A stretch of 64,000 bases of DNA from Archangiaceae bacterium (GTDB taxonomy: Bacteria > Myxococcota > Myxococcia > Myxococcales > Myxococcaceae): the NCBI GenBank assembly GCA_016879935.1, contig JAACJQ010000184.1:1-64000 (forward strand), written 5' to 3'. This document shows, piece by piece, positions 1 through 8,466 of this stretch (position 1 is its first letter; every line of letters begins with the position of its first letter). Both the position numbers and the translations under genes were made by a program. The notes under the pieces are model-generated. The model ran no database searches, was not told the DNA's origin, and worked only from the letters and a program-made list of their open reading frames with translations.

Positions 1-522
1 CCCGACTTCTTGAGGGCCGCCGTCGAGAAGGCCTGCTTCGAGATCTACCGCGCCGCCCAGGAGGACCCGCGTCTGGCGGGCATGGGCACCACGGTCATCA
101 GTCTGTGCGTGCAGCACCAGCACGCCCTCTTTGCCCACGTCGGCGACTCGCGCGCCTACCTCGTGCGCGGCAACCTCATTCAGCAGATCAGCGAAGATCA
201 CTCGCTGGTGAACGAACAGATCAAGGCCGGCATGATCACGCCCGACGAGGCGCGACACTCCCGGTACAAGAACATCATCACGCGCTCGGTCGGCTTCGAG
301 GAAGAAGTCCAGGTCGACGTCATGGGCATCATGTTGGAAGAGAACGACTCCTTCATTCTCTGCTCCGACGGCCTCGCCAACCTCGTCGAGGACAAAGAGA
401 TTCAAGAGATCATCTCGAGCTCCGAGCTCAAAGACGCTCCCAAGAAGCTCATCGATCTCGCCAACGAGCGTGGTGGCGACGACAACATCACCGTCATCGT
501 CGTGCGCGCCGTACCCGCCTGA
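1..522 (+). CDS. PP2C-family protein serine/threonine phosphatase (5' end outside window)
   Basis: The reading frame is open from base 1, so the N-terminus is cut off by the window edge and a TTG at base 10 need not be a start. Visible PP2C motifs are HVGDSRAYL (metal-binding Asp), the SDGL motif, and the C-terminal GGDDNITVIVV with its metal-binding Asp pair. PP2C enzymes are Mg/Mn-dependent and remove phosphate from Ser/Thr. In bacteria they usually oppose Hanks-type kinases; one such kinase lies at 57.7 kb, but nothing links the two directly. No membrane span is visible in the part present. The next gene on the same strand is an M23 peptidase 180 bp downstream. Family assignment is secure; the substrate is unknown. 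Confidence 0.93.
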   Translation, partial: PDFLRAAVEKACFEIYRAAQEDPRLAGMGTTVISLCVQHQHALFAHVGDSRAYLVRGNLIQQISEDHSLVNEQIKAGMITPDEARHSRYKNIITRSVGFEEEVQVDVMGIMLEENDSFILCSDGLANLVEDKEIQEIISSSELKDAPKKLIDLANERGGDDNITVIVVRAVPA

Positions 523-702
523 TCCGAACTCCGCCGAGCCTGCATTCCTCCGCTGCTGGCGAACGGAGGACCAGGAAATGGCTCGACGCCCTGATCCACC
601 ACAAGCTGTGCTGATCAACGGGAGTCGAATTCCTGTTGCACTGAACGGTGGGTTCGGAGAAGGTGCCGCGCCGTTTTCACTTCCCTTGCTGAGGGCCGAG
701 CG

Positions 703-1614
703 TTGGCCAACGAGAGCTTTACCCTCATCGTCGTTCCCGACCGGCAGTCCGAGGTGCGGCGTTTCCGCCTCCGACGTGCGTGGGTCATTCAAGCCGTCGT
801 CGCCCTGTCGCTGCTGATGGTGGTCGGCGCGGTGCTCGTGGCGCACTACGCCACCGTCGTCACCGAGGCGCACGAGAACCCCGGTCTTCGTGACGAGAAC
901 CTCAAGCTCAAGAGCGAGATCTCGGTGATTCGCGAGCAGCTGGCCCACGTTCAGGGCACGCTCGATCGCGTCGAGCGCTTCGACCAGAAACTGCGAGCCA
1001 TCACGCTCCTCTCTGATCCACAGCGCAACCTCGCCATGGGCCCGACCGAGCCGGTTCCCACGGCGGGGAGCGCCGACAACCAGTTCGTTCGCACACCCGG
1101 CCAGGAATCGCCCGCCGCGCTCGCCGCCAAGCTGGACAAGCTGTCGGCCGAAGCGACCCGCCAGGAGCAGAGCCTTCAGGAGCTGCAGGCCTATTTCTCG
1201 GGTCAGAAGTCGCTGCTCGCTTCCGTTCCTTCGGTGTGGCCCACGCGTGGTTGGGTGACCAGCGACTTTGGCTCGCGCGTCGACCCGTACACCAGCGAGC
1301 GCGTCATGCACGCCGGCATGGACATCGCCGGCCCTCACGGAAAAGAGATCATCGCGCCGTCGGATGGCACGGTGGTGTTCGCCGGCCTCGAGGGGGGCTA
1401 CGGCAACGTCGTCGTCATCGATCACGGCTACGGCATCAAGACGCGCTTCGGTCACCTCGCCTCGATCAAGGTGAAGGCCGGCGAGCACGTGAAGCGCGGA
1501 GATCTGATCGCCGCGATGGGCAACACCGGCCGCTCCACGGGCCCGCACCTGCACTACGAAGTGCGCGTGAACGGCATCGCGCAGAACCCGCGCAAGTTCA
1601 TCCTCGACGACTGA
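703..1614 (+). CDS. Membrane-anchored M23 (LytM) family metallopeptidase
   Basis: 303 residues. One N-terminal membrane span lies at about residues 27-48 after a basic segment. A coiled coil follows (about 60-105), then a second helical region and a C-terminal LytM domain (about 190-300). Zinc-site residues are visible: H203 and D207 in HAGMD, and H282/H284 in GPHLHYEV, with H251 in GHLAS as the further catalytic His. The fold predicts an inner-membrane protein with its domain in the periplasm, acting on peptidoglycan cross-bridges or, as in EnvC/NlpD types, activating an amidase; because the zinc residues are intact, direct hydrolysis is possible. The best start is TTG at 703, preceded by the purine-rich GAGGGC; no in-frame ATG precedes the membrane span. 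A strong terminator hairpin follows. Confidence 0.9.
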   Translation: MANESFTLIVVPDRQSEVRRFRLRRAWVIQAVVALSLLMVVGAVLVAHYATVVTEAHENPGLRDENLKLKSEISVIREQLAHVQGTLDRVERFDQKLRAITLLSDPQRNLAMGPTEPVPTAGSADNQFVRTPGQESPAALAAKLDKLSAEATRQEQSLQELQAYFSGQKSLLASVPSVWPTRGWVTSDFGSRVDPYTSERVMHAGMDIAGPHGKEIIAPSDGTVVFAGLEGGYGNVVVIDHGYGIKTRFGHLASIKVKAGEHVKRGDLIAAMGNTGRSTGPHLHYEVRVNGIAQNPRKFILDD

Positions 1615-1642
1615 CCGGCCGGGTCCTCGGTCTGTTCTCCCG

Positions 1643-1669
1643 ACGGGCGCTCCACTTCGGAGCGCCCGT
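1643..1669 (+). terminator. Intrinsic terminator after the M23 peptidase gene
   Basis: An 11-bp perfect stem (ACGGGCGCTCC paired with GGAGCGCCCGT) with a 5-base loop, followed by the T-rich run TTGTCGTTT. It lies 28 bp past the M23 stop codon and before the next gene. Confidence 0.8.
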
Positions 1670-1741
1670 TGTCGTTTGGGGCCCCCACCGAGAACGCGTT
1701 CTTTCTTGAAAGCGCGGCCCCAGTTCACGAGGGTGCGCGCC

Positions 1742-3820
1742 ATGTCCCTGCTCCTCGTCCTTGCCGCGGCGATCACCGCCGGCGCTCCCGCGAAAGCCCC
1801 CTTGAAGAACGACACCGCCGCCCTCGAAGCGAAGCTCATCGCCGCTCACGGTGAGGCGCACCGCGCGCGCATCGAGCTTGGGGTTCGGCAGGTCGCCTCC
1901 CTTTGGAGGAAGGAGGATGGCGAGCTCGCGGCTTTCGTCACCGAACAGTTCGTCTCCGACCCCGCACGGCTCGACGCCCTCTTCGCCCGCTTCGAGCAGA
2001 ACCTGGAGCAGGTCGATGGCCACCTGCTGGAGATCGGCCGCGAGCTCCGCCGCCCCACCGAACTCGACGTCGGGCCGCTGGAGAAGATCGACCCGCTCTT
2101 CGCCGCCTGGGACCCCTCGGCTCACCTCACCGACGACTTCTTCACTTCGAAGCTGGCCTTCGTTGCGTTGCTGAACTTTCCGCTCACCACGCTCGACGAA
2201 CGCCTCGCGAAGGGCCCGAACTGGACTCGACGGCAGTGGGCCGAAGCGCGCCTCACGGGCCGATACTCCCGGCGCGTGCCCGCCGACGTGCAGCAGGGCG
2301 TCACCGCCGCGCAGGCCGCCGCCGACCTGTACATCGCCGAGTACAACGTGTGGATGCACCACGTGCTCTCCGAGACGGGAGAGCGCCTGTTCCCGAAGGG
2401 TAAACGGCTCATCACCCACTGGAACCTGCGCGACGAACTGAAAGCCCAGTACGCCGACCCCAGGGGGCTCCCGCGCCAGCGCGCGATCATCAAGGTGATG
2501 GAGCGCATCGTCACCCAGAGCATTCCCGCGGCCGTCATCGACAACCCGAACCTCGACTGGAACCCGTTCACCAACACGGTCGTCGCCGCGCCTGCGGACA
2601 CCATCGAGGCCGATGCGCCGAAGCGCACGACCACCGCCGCGACGACACCCGAAGCCGACGTTCGGTATCAGCGCCTGTGGGCGAACTACGTCTCCCAGAA
2701 GAAGGCCGACCCGTTCTCACCCGTCGCGCCCACGGCCATCGACCGCGCCTTCGCCCTCGGTGCCGAGATGCCCGAAGCGCGCGTGAAGCAACTGCTCGAG
2801 TCGGTACTCCAGTCGCCGCAGGTCGCCAGGGTGGCCGCCGAGATTCAGAAGCGGGTCGGGCGACCGCTCGAGCCCACCGATCTCTGGTTCAACGGCTTTC
2901 TCCCTCGAGGCTCGGTGCCTGAGGCCGAGCTCGACGCGAAGACACGGGCCCGCTACCCGACCGCCGAGGCCTTCGCGAAGGACATTCCCCGCATTCTGAC
3001 GGCCCTTGGCTTCCCTGCCGAACGCGCGAAGTACCTGTCGGAGCGCATCAAGGTCGACCCGTCGCGTGGCGCGGGTCACGCGATGCAGTCGGCGCGGCGT
3101 GGTGACTTCCCGCGCCTGCGCACGCGCGTCGAGAAGGAGGGCATGAACTACAAGGGCTACAACATCGCGGTGCACGAGCTCGGGCACAACGTCGAGCAGG
3201 TGTTCTCGCTCTACGACGTCGATCACACGCTGCTGGCGGGTGTCCCGAACACTGCGTTCACCGAAGCGATCGCCTTCGTCTTCCAGGCGCGCGATCTGGA
3301 GCTGCTCGGGCTCGGCAAGCCGTCTGCCGAACAGGAGCGCCTGCGTGTGCTCAACGACTTCTGGTCGACGTGGGAGATCGCCGGCGTCGCGCTGGTCGAC
3401 CTCGAGGTCTGGCACTGGATGTACGATCACCCGAACGCGAAGCCCGCCGAGCTGCGGGAGGCGACGGTCGCGATCTCGAAGCGCATCTGGAATCAGTACT
3501 ACGCACCGGTGCTGGGTGGGAAAGGCACGCCGCTGCTCGGCATCTACTCGCACATGATCAGCTACCCGCTGTACCTCTTCAATTACCCGCTCGGGCACCT
3601 CATCGCGTTCCAGATCGAGGAGCAGGTGAACAAGAAGGGCGTCGTCGGCACCGAGATCGAGCGCATGTCGAAGCAGGGCGCCGTCGCTCCGGACGTGTGG
3701 ATGACGGGCGCCGCAGGTGGGCCGGTGAGCGCGGAGCCGTTGTTGCGCGCGACCGAGGCAGCACTCGCTGCGCCCGCTGCTCCCGACAAGGCCGCGGAGA
3801 AGCCAGCTCCAAAGCGCTGA
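1742..3820 (+). CDS. Secreted HExxH zinc metallopeptidase (M3-like gluzincin)
   Basis: 692 residues from ATG 1742, which gives a short hydrophobic signal peptide ending near ITAGAPA. The zinc motif HELGH is at residues 478-482. A Glu at 508 (AFTEAIAF) sits about 30 residues downstream, the gluzincin arrangement found in M3-type peptidases. Most of the rest is predicted helical, again like M3 enzymes, but I cannot place it in a named subfamily. The C-terminus is Ala/Pro/Lys-rich and probably disordered. It is predicted to act in the periplasm or outside the cell on peptides. It precedes two M16 peptidases on the same strand, so this stretch is a peptidase neighbourhood. An in-frame start 66 bp upstream is possible but would spoil the signal peptide. 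Confidence 0.75.
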   Translation: MSLLLVLAAAITAGAPAKAPLKNDTAALEAKLIAAHGEAHRARIELGVRQVASLWRKEDGELAAFVTEQFVSDPARLDALFARFEQNLEQVDGHLLEIGRELRRPTELDVGPLEKIDPLFAAWDPSAHLTDDFFTSKLAFVALLNFPLTTLDERLAKGPNWTRRQWAEARLTGRYSRRVPADVQQGVTAAQAAADLYIAEYNVWMHHVLSETGERLFPKGKRLITHWNLRDELKAQYADPRGLPRQRAIIKVMERIVTQSIPAAVIDNPNLDWNPFTNTVVAAPADTIEADAPKRTTTAATTPEADVRYQRLWANYVSQKKADPFSPVAPTAIDRAFALGAEMPEARVKQLLESVLQSPQVARVAAEIQKRVGRPLEPTDLWFNGFLPRGSVPEAELDAKTRARYPTAEAFAKDIPRILTALGFPAERAKYLSERIKVDPSRGAGHAMQSARRGDFPRLRTRVEKEGMNYKGYNIAVHELGHNVEQVFSLYDVDHTLLAGVPNTAFTEAIAFVFQARDLELLGLGKPSAEQERLRVLNDFWSTWEIAGVALVDLEVWHWMYDHPNAKPAELREATVAISKRIWNQYYAPVLGGKGTPLLGIYSHMISYPLYLFNYPLGHLIAFQIEEQVNKKGVVGTEIERMSKQGAVAPDVWMTGAAGGPVSAEPLLRATEAALAAPAAPDKAAEKPAPKR

Positions 3821-4040
3821 CGAGCCTCGCCCGCGAGCGCGACGCGATCTCGACCGTCGAGGGAGTTCGTCGCCTGCGCGCACGATGCGCCAGGTGTCGT
3901 TCGGCCCTCGGCGCGTCATCACTTCGCGTCGTCGAGTGTGCTGTTCGAAGGTTCGCGTCGCGGTGTTCGAGGTCTCCGGTGGCGAGGCTCGGTCGAACGA
4001 CTGGCAGAAGCACGAAGCGAGGTGGAGTAGTCAGACGTGC

Positions 4041-5516
4041 ATGCGCCCGCTCCTCACGACCATCCTCCTCGCTGCGCTCTCGGTCAGCGCCGCCCCCGGC
4101 CTCGAGTCCCGCGTCTCCGAACTCAAGCTGTCGAATGGCATGGTGTTCCTGCTCGTCGAGCGTCACGAGGCTCCGGTCTTCACGGGGTTCGTGCGCCTTC
4201 GGGTTGGCGGCATCGACGAAGAGCAGGGCTTCACGGGGCTGGCGCACCTCTTCGAGCACATGGCCTTCAAGGGAACGCCCCGGCTCGGAACGAAGAACTG
4301 GCCCGAGGAGCAGGCGCTGTTGCTCGAGATCGAACGAGTCGGTGATTCGCTCGCGAGGCTCGAGCGGGCGGGGACTGCTGCCTCTGATCAGGGCGTCGCG
4401 CTGAAGACCGAGCTCAAGGCGCTCTCCGCGAGACACAAGGCACTCACCGACGAGAACGCGCTGGCCCAGCTGTACCAGGTGAACGGCGGCGTCGGGCTCA
4501 ACGCCACCACCGACAAGGATCTCACCAGCTACTTCGTGAGTCTTCCGAAGAACCGGCTCGAGCTCTGGGCCACCGTCGAGGCGCAGCGGCTCGCGGCACC
4601 GGTGCTCCGCGACTTCTACACGGAGCGAGACGTCGTTCAGGAAGAGCGCCTGCGCTCCATCGAGACCAACCCGGGAGGCGTTCTTTTCGAAGAGCTCAAC
4701 CAGCTCGCGTTCGGGTCGAACCCGTACCGCTGGTCCACCGTGGGCTACCAGAAGGACCTCGCGGCGATGACGCTTGGAAAGGCGCTCGATTTTCATCGCC
4801 GGTTCTACGCGCCGGCCAACGCGGTCGGTTGCCTCGTCGGAGACTTCGACACCGCGCAGCTCGAGCCGCTCCTCGAGCGCACCTTCGGCGCCGTGCCCGC
4901 GCGACCGAGACCCGCCGAGCCGGTCTTCACCGATCCGCCGCTTCGCGCCCAGCGCCGCGCGCACGTCACCTTCGACGCAAGCCCTCGCCTCGCGATCGCA
5001 GTTCGTCGCCCACCGCCGCCCTCGAAAGACGACTTCGTGTTCGACGTGCTCGAGGTGCTCCTGAGCGAAGGAAGAACTGGCCGGCTGCAACAGCGGCTCG
5101 TGTTCAAGGAGCGGCTGGCCCAGGGCGTGGGTGTCTTCTCGGCTCCGGGTGTACGCGCCGAGAACCTCTTCATCGTCTCGGTCGTCCCCATGAGCGGTGT
5201 GAAGAGCGAAGACGTCGAGCGCGCCGTCTGGGAAGAGCTCGAGAAGCTGAAGACCACTCCGCCGACGGCCGAAGAGCTCGAGAAGGTACGCAACCGCCTC
5301 ACTGCAGACTTCGCGCGCTCCATCGACTCGAACGCCGGCCTCGCGAGCGCGCTGAGCCGATACCAGACGCTCTTCGACGACTGGAGGTACGCGGTGCGGT
5401 TGCCCGACGAGATTGCCGCCATCACGCCCGCCGACGTGCAGCGCGTGGCGAGCCAGTACTTCGACCAGAAGAAGAGCGTCGTGGTCACGCTCGGCAGAGA
5501 GGGAGGTGCCCGATGA
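4041..5516 (+). CDS. Secreted M16 family zinc peptidase (catalytic partner)
   Basis: 491 residues. ATG 4041 opens directly on a signal peptide ending near SVSAA; the frame continues upstream to 3885, but that extension puts about 50 unrelated residues before the signal peptide, so I reject it. The inverted zinc motif HLFEH is at residues 69-73, with the third ligand expected in the helix around LWATVEAQRL. Both an M16 peptidase domain and the second M16 domain (ending near the C-terminus) are present. M16 enzymes are clam-shaped peptidases; bacterial ones of this length usually work as heterodimers with an inactive partner. The stop codon overlaps the ATG of the next gene, itself an M16 protein lacking the motif, which supports such a pair. 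Confidence 0.93.
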   Translation: MRPLLTTILLAALSVSAAPGLESRVSELKLSNGMVFLLVERHEAPVFTGFVRLRVGGIDEEQGFTGLAHLFEHMAFKGTPRLGTKNWPEEQALLLEIERVGDSLARLERAGTAASDQGVALKTELKALSARHKALTDENALAQLYQVNGGVGLNATTDKDLTSYFVSLPKNRLELWATVEAQRLAAPVLRDFYTERDVVQEERLRSIETNPGGVLFEELNQLAFGSNPYRWSTVGYQKDLAAMTLGKALDFHRRFYAPANAVGCLVGDFDTAQLEPLLERTFGAVPARPRPAEPVFTDPPLRAQRRAHVTFDASPRLAIAVRRPPPPSKDDFVFDVLEVLLSEGRTGRLQQRLVFKERLAQGVGVFSAPGVRAENLFIVSVVPMSGVKSEDVERAVWEELEKLKTTPPTAEELEKVRNRLTADFARSIDSNAGLASALSRYQTLFDDWRYAVRLPDEIAAITPADVQRVASQYFDQKKSVVVTLGREGGAR

Positions 5517-6997
5517 AGCGCCTGCTGCCGCTTCTGATGGCGATGGGCTGCGCCACGACGCCGGTCACCGTCGAGCCCGTGATCACGCGCCCCAACCCCG
5601 GGCTCGAAGCCGTTCCCCAGAAGCGTGTACTGGCCGAACTCCCCGCGGCCCTCGACATCGATCCCAAGGCCATCACGGTTGCTCCCCTCGAGGTGAAGGT
5701 GACGCGCCCGGAGCGCTACGAGTTGTCCAACGGCCTGGTCGTGTACCTGATGGAGGATCACACCTCGCCGCTGGTGCTGGTGCGCACGCTCGTTCCCGTC
5801 GGAGCCGTCGACGAACCCGCCGATCGACTCGGCGTCTCGGGCATCGCCGCCGAGCTCGTCACCGCAGGTGGCGCCGGTAGTCGAACGCCCGAGCAGCTCG
5901 ACGAACTCCTCGAGTTTCACGCCGCCGATCTCAATGGTGGAGCCGCCGATGAGTACTCTCAGGTCAGCCTCTCGGTGCGCAGTCAGGATCTCGCCGCGCT
6001 CTTCCCGGTGTTTGCCGACGTGCTCCAGCGGCCGCGTTTCGACGGCGCCCGCTTCGAGGTCACGAAGTCGCGAGTGCTCGAGTCGATCAAGCGTCGCAAC
6101 GACCGGCCCGACGGGCTCGCGGCGCGGGCGCTCAGCAAAGCGCTCTACGGCACCGATTCGCTGCTGGGTCGCGAGTCGTCCGAGGCGACCGTCAAGGCCA
6201 TCACGGTCGACGACGTGAAGAAGCTCCACGCGAAGTGGACGCCGAAGACGGCGCGTCTGGTGATCACCGGCGACTTCGATCGCGCGGCAGTGAAGACGCT
6301 GGTCGAACGCGCTTTCGCCGGGTGGAAGGGCGGGCCTCCGCCGTCACGCACCTTCCCGACGGCGGGTCCTCCCTCGCGCCGGGTGATTCTCGTTCCGCGG
6401 GCGGTCGCCCAGGTGAAGGTGCGCATCGGCGGAGCAGGGTGGACTCGGCGCTCCCCAGACGAATACCCGATGCGCCTCGTCAACACGGCCCTGGGCAGCT
6501 TCGGGGTCGGTCGGCTGTACCGGGAAATTCGTGACGAGCGCGGGCTCGCCTATTCCGCCTCCTCCAGCGTCGGTGGCGGCCCGACGTTTGGCCAGTTCAC
6601 GGCCAGCTTCGATACGCGCCCGCAGCAGGCGGTGCAGGCGCTCGAGGTCGCGCTCGACGTGCTCACGAAGACCGGCGCCCCCGATTCGCTCTCGAAGGCC
6701 GAGCTCGCGACCGCGACCGACATGGCGCTCAACACCTTCGCCTTCCGCTTCGACTCGGCATCCCGCATCGCGTGGGAGCGCGCCCTGAGCGAGTTCTTCG
6801 GCTACGACGACGACTACCTCGATCGGTATCGCGACCGCATCGCGCAGGTCACCAGCGCGCAGGTGAACGCTGCGACCGCGACGCTCACGAAGCCAGACGC
6901 CCTGCAGATCGTCGTCGTCGGCCCGAAGGACGTGCTGGGCGATCTCTCGCGCTTCGGGCCCGTCACCGTCATCGAAGACGTCGACGCGTTTCGCTGA
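5513..6997 (+). CDS. M16-like lipoprotein lacking the zinc motif (non-catalytic partner)
   Basis: 494 residues. An N-terminal lipoprotein signal (LLMAMGC, Cys13) predicts lipid anchoring. The M16 fold is recognisable by its N-terminal beta start (RYELSNGLVVYLMEDH), the central linker, and the conserved RGLAYSASS segment of the second domain. At residues 110-114, where catalytic partners have HxxEH, the sequence reads GIAAE, so two zinc ligands and the catalytic Glu are missing. In known M16 heterodimers the inactive subunit keeps the RxxxY-type substrate site while its partner supplies zinc. The ATGA overlap with the upstream active subunit implies coupled translation and equal amounts. Role by inference: degradation of peptides or misfolded segments in the envelope. 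Confidence 0.88.
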   Translation: MKRLLPLLMAMGCATTPVTVEPVITRPNPGLEAVPQKRVLAELPAALDIDPKAITVAPLEVKVTRPERYELSNGLVVYLMEDHTSPLVLVRTLVPVGAVDEPADRLGVSGIAAELVTAGGAGSRTPEQLDELLEFHAADLNGGAADEYSQVSLSVRSQDLAALFPVFADVLQRPRFDGARFEVTKSRVLESIKRRNDRPDGLAARALSKALYGTDSLLGRESSEATVKAITVDDVKKLHAKWTPKTARLVITGDFDRAAVKTLVERAFAGWKGGPPPSRTFPTAGPPSRRVILVPRAVAQVKVRIGGAGWTRRSPDEYPMRLVNTALGSFGVGRLYREIRDERGLAYSASSSVGGGPTFGQFTASFDTRPQQAVQALEVALDVLTKTGAPDSLSKAELATATDMALNTFAFRFDSASRIAWERALSEFFGYDDDYLDRYRDRIAQVTSAQVNAATATLTKPDALQIVVVGPKDVLGDLSRFGPVTVIEDVDAFR

Positions 6998-7066
6998 TCA
7001 TCGAGCGCGCTGCGTGATCAGCGCGATCAGGCGCAGCGCAAGTTCTCCGTCATTCCGACGACTTTT

Positions 7067-7094
7067 TTGACGTTGCTGATCAGGTCCGTACGCT
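7067..7094 (+). promoter_or_regulatory. Candidate sigma70-type promoter for the PilZ gene
   Basis: TTGACG (7067-7072), a 16-bp spacer and TACGCT (7089-7094), placed 54 bp upstream of the PilZ start. The T run just upstream could also serve the end of the M16 transcript, but no stem directly precedes it. Confidence 0.45.
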
Positions 7095-7147
7095 TCGCAA
7101 CAGCTCGCTGCAGCAGTGCAGCAGCTGCCACCTCAAACGGAGCGTGC

Positions 7148-7477
7148 ATGAGCAACAACAAGCGAAAGAACAGCCGGGTCGCCCTCGACATCTACCTGAA
7201 CAAGTACGTCGCCGGCGTTCCGTACATGGCGCGCACGTCTGACATCTCGCGCGAAGGTGTGGGGCTGTCGCACCTCATCGAGCCCCAGATGGCAGGCAAG
7301 CGGGTCGGCCTGCAGTTCCAGCTCCCGGGCTCGGAAGAAGTCATCTACGCGGAAGGTGAAGTGGTTCGTGAGTGGGCCGACCTCGATCACGAAGAAGAGG
7401 GCTCGGGCGTTCGGTTCACGTTGCTCACTGAACGGCACCGTCGCTTGATCGATCAGTTCGTGTCCCGGGCGAGCTGA
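7148..7477 (+). CDS. Single-domain PilZ protein (c-di-GMP receptor)
   Basis: 109 residues and essentially only a PilZ domain. The c-di-GMP-binding signature is complete: an N-terminal RxxxR (R-K-N-S-R, residues 6-10) and DISREG fitting the D/NxSxxG motif about 30 residues later. Single-domain PilZ proteins bind c-di-GMP and pass the signal to a partner protein. No signal peptide, so cytoplasmic. ATG 7148 is chosen because longer starts add an unrelated segment that overlaps the promoter. It has its own candidate promoter and a second one follows it, so it is probably monocistronic. Its place between an envelope peptidase operon and the gliding region makes a motility or envelope role plausible, but this is inference only. 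Confidence 0.9.
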   Translation: MSNNKRKNSRVALDIYLNKYVAGVPYMARTSDISREGVGLSHLIEPQMAGKRVGLQFQLPGSEEVIYAEGEVVREWADLDHEEEGSGVRFTLLTERHRRLIDQFVSRAS

Positions 7478-7496
7478 ACAGTCGGTCTTCGTTCCC

Positions 7497-7526
7497 TTGA
7501 AGGTCTCTGGCTTCCGTCCGTAGAGT
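7497..7526 (+). promoter_or_regulatory. Candidate promoter of the LPP20/FlgT/PEGA/FecR operon
   Basis: TTGAAG (7497-7502), an 18-bp spacer and TAGAGT (7521-7526), 45 bp before the GTG start. The preceding GTTCCCTTGA also appears at the gltJ promoter (GTTCCCTTGACC), a short shared element. Confidence 0.45.
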
Positions 7527-7571
7527 ACGGCGAATCGTTCAGAGCCTGGTCGGACCTATCAAGGGGGCCCC

Positions 7572-8453
7572 GTGAAGCGTCTGGTGTTGGCAGTGTCGTT
7601 GGCCGTGTCGATGTACGCGGTCGCGCAAGGTGCAGCGAAAGACTCGAAAGAAGCGCAGCGCCCACCGCAGGGCATGAACTGGGAAGGCCAGGTCATTCGT
7701 GCGACCGGCGCGGGCGCTCCTGACATGAAGGCCTCGAGCCCGGCGCAGGCGCGTCTGGGCGCCGAACGTGCCGCGTTGCTCGACGCGTTTCGAAACCTGC
7801 TCTCGCAGGTGAAGGGTGTTCAGGTCGACGGCACCCGCAAGATGGACGACGTCATGCAGTCCAACGAGGTTCGCGCTCGCGTCGAGGGCCTCATCAAGGG
7901 CTACAAGGTCGTCAACAAGCGCTACTTCTCGGACAACGGCGTCGAGATCGACGTCGAGGTTCCGGTCGCGATGCTGACCGACATTCTCGACCCCGACGCG
8001 ACGCAGATGCTCGCGGTGCCAGCCTCGAAGACCGAGCCGGCGAAGACCGCCGAGAAGCCCGCTGAGAAGCCGGCCGACAAGCCCGCAGAGAAGGGCGGCG
8101 AGCCGGTGGTCGCCAAGCTCGAAGACGGCACGGGGACCGGCCTGGTCATCGACGCTCGTGGCCTCAAGCTCATGCCCGCGCTGATGCCCCGCGTGCTCGA
8201 CGAGGCGGGAAAGCCCCTCTACACGGTCGATTCCCTCTCGGCCGAGGCGCGCAAGACGACCGGTGTCGCGGCGTACGTTCAGTCGCTCGACGAGGCGCGC
8301 AAGAGCATGAAGGCCGGCGACAAGCCGATGGTGGTGAAGGCCGCCAAGGCCAACGGCACCGACGTGCTCCTGCCGCAGGACGAAGCGAAGAAGCTCGTCT
8401 CGATGAATCCCCCGTTCCTTGCCCAGGGCAAGGTCGTCATCGTCTTCAACTGA
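7572..8453 (+). CDS. LPP20/FlgP-like secreted protein
   Basis: 293 residues from GTG 7572, preceded by the strong ribosome site AAGGGGG. A signal peptide runs to about AVAQG; there is no Cys at the cleavage site, so unlike many LPP20 proteins it is not obviously a lipoprotein. An LPP20-type domain occupies about residues 35-140: it starts with a GxGxA-like strand, has a long helix (AERAALLDAFRNLLSQVKGV) and ends in VEIDVEVPVAM. A Lys/Pro/Ala linker (about 155-180) leads to a second domain with a strand-rich C-terminus. FlgP, which forms periplasmic rings or disks around flagellar motors, belongs to this family. First gene of a five-gene operon, 13 bp before a FlgT-like gene. Exact function unknown. 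Confidence 0.72.
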   Translation: MKRLVLAVSLAVSMYAVAQGAAKDSKEAQRPPQGMNWEGQVIRATGAGAPDMKASSPAQARLGAERAALLDAFRNLLSQVKGVQVDGTRKMDDVMQSNEVRARVEGLIKGYKVVNKRYFSDNGVEIDVEVPVAMLTDILDPDATQMLAVPASKTEPAKTAEKPAEKPADKPAEKGGEPVVAKLEDGTGTGLVIDARGLKLMPALMPRVLDEAGKPLYTVDSLSAEARKTTGVAAYVQSLDEARKSMKAGDKPMVVKAAKANGTDVLLPQDEAKKLVSMNPPFLAQGKVVIVFN

Positions 8454-8466
8454 GGCACGAACGTTC

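Noticed and set aside
3885-4040. N-terminal extension of the active M16 protein
   Set aside because: It would put about 50 residues before a clear signal peptide that begins at ATG 4041.
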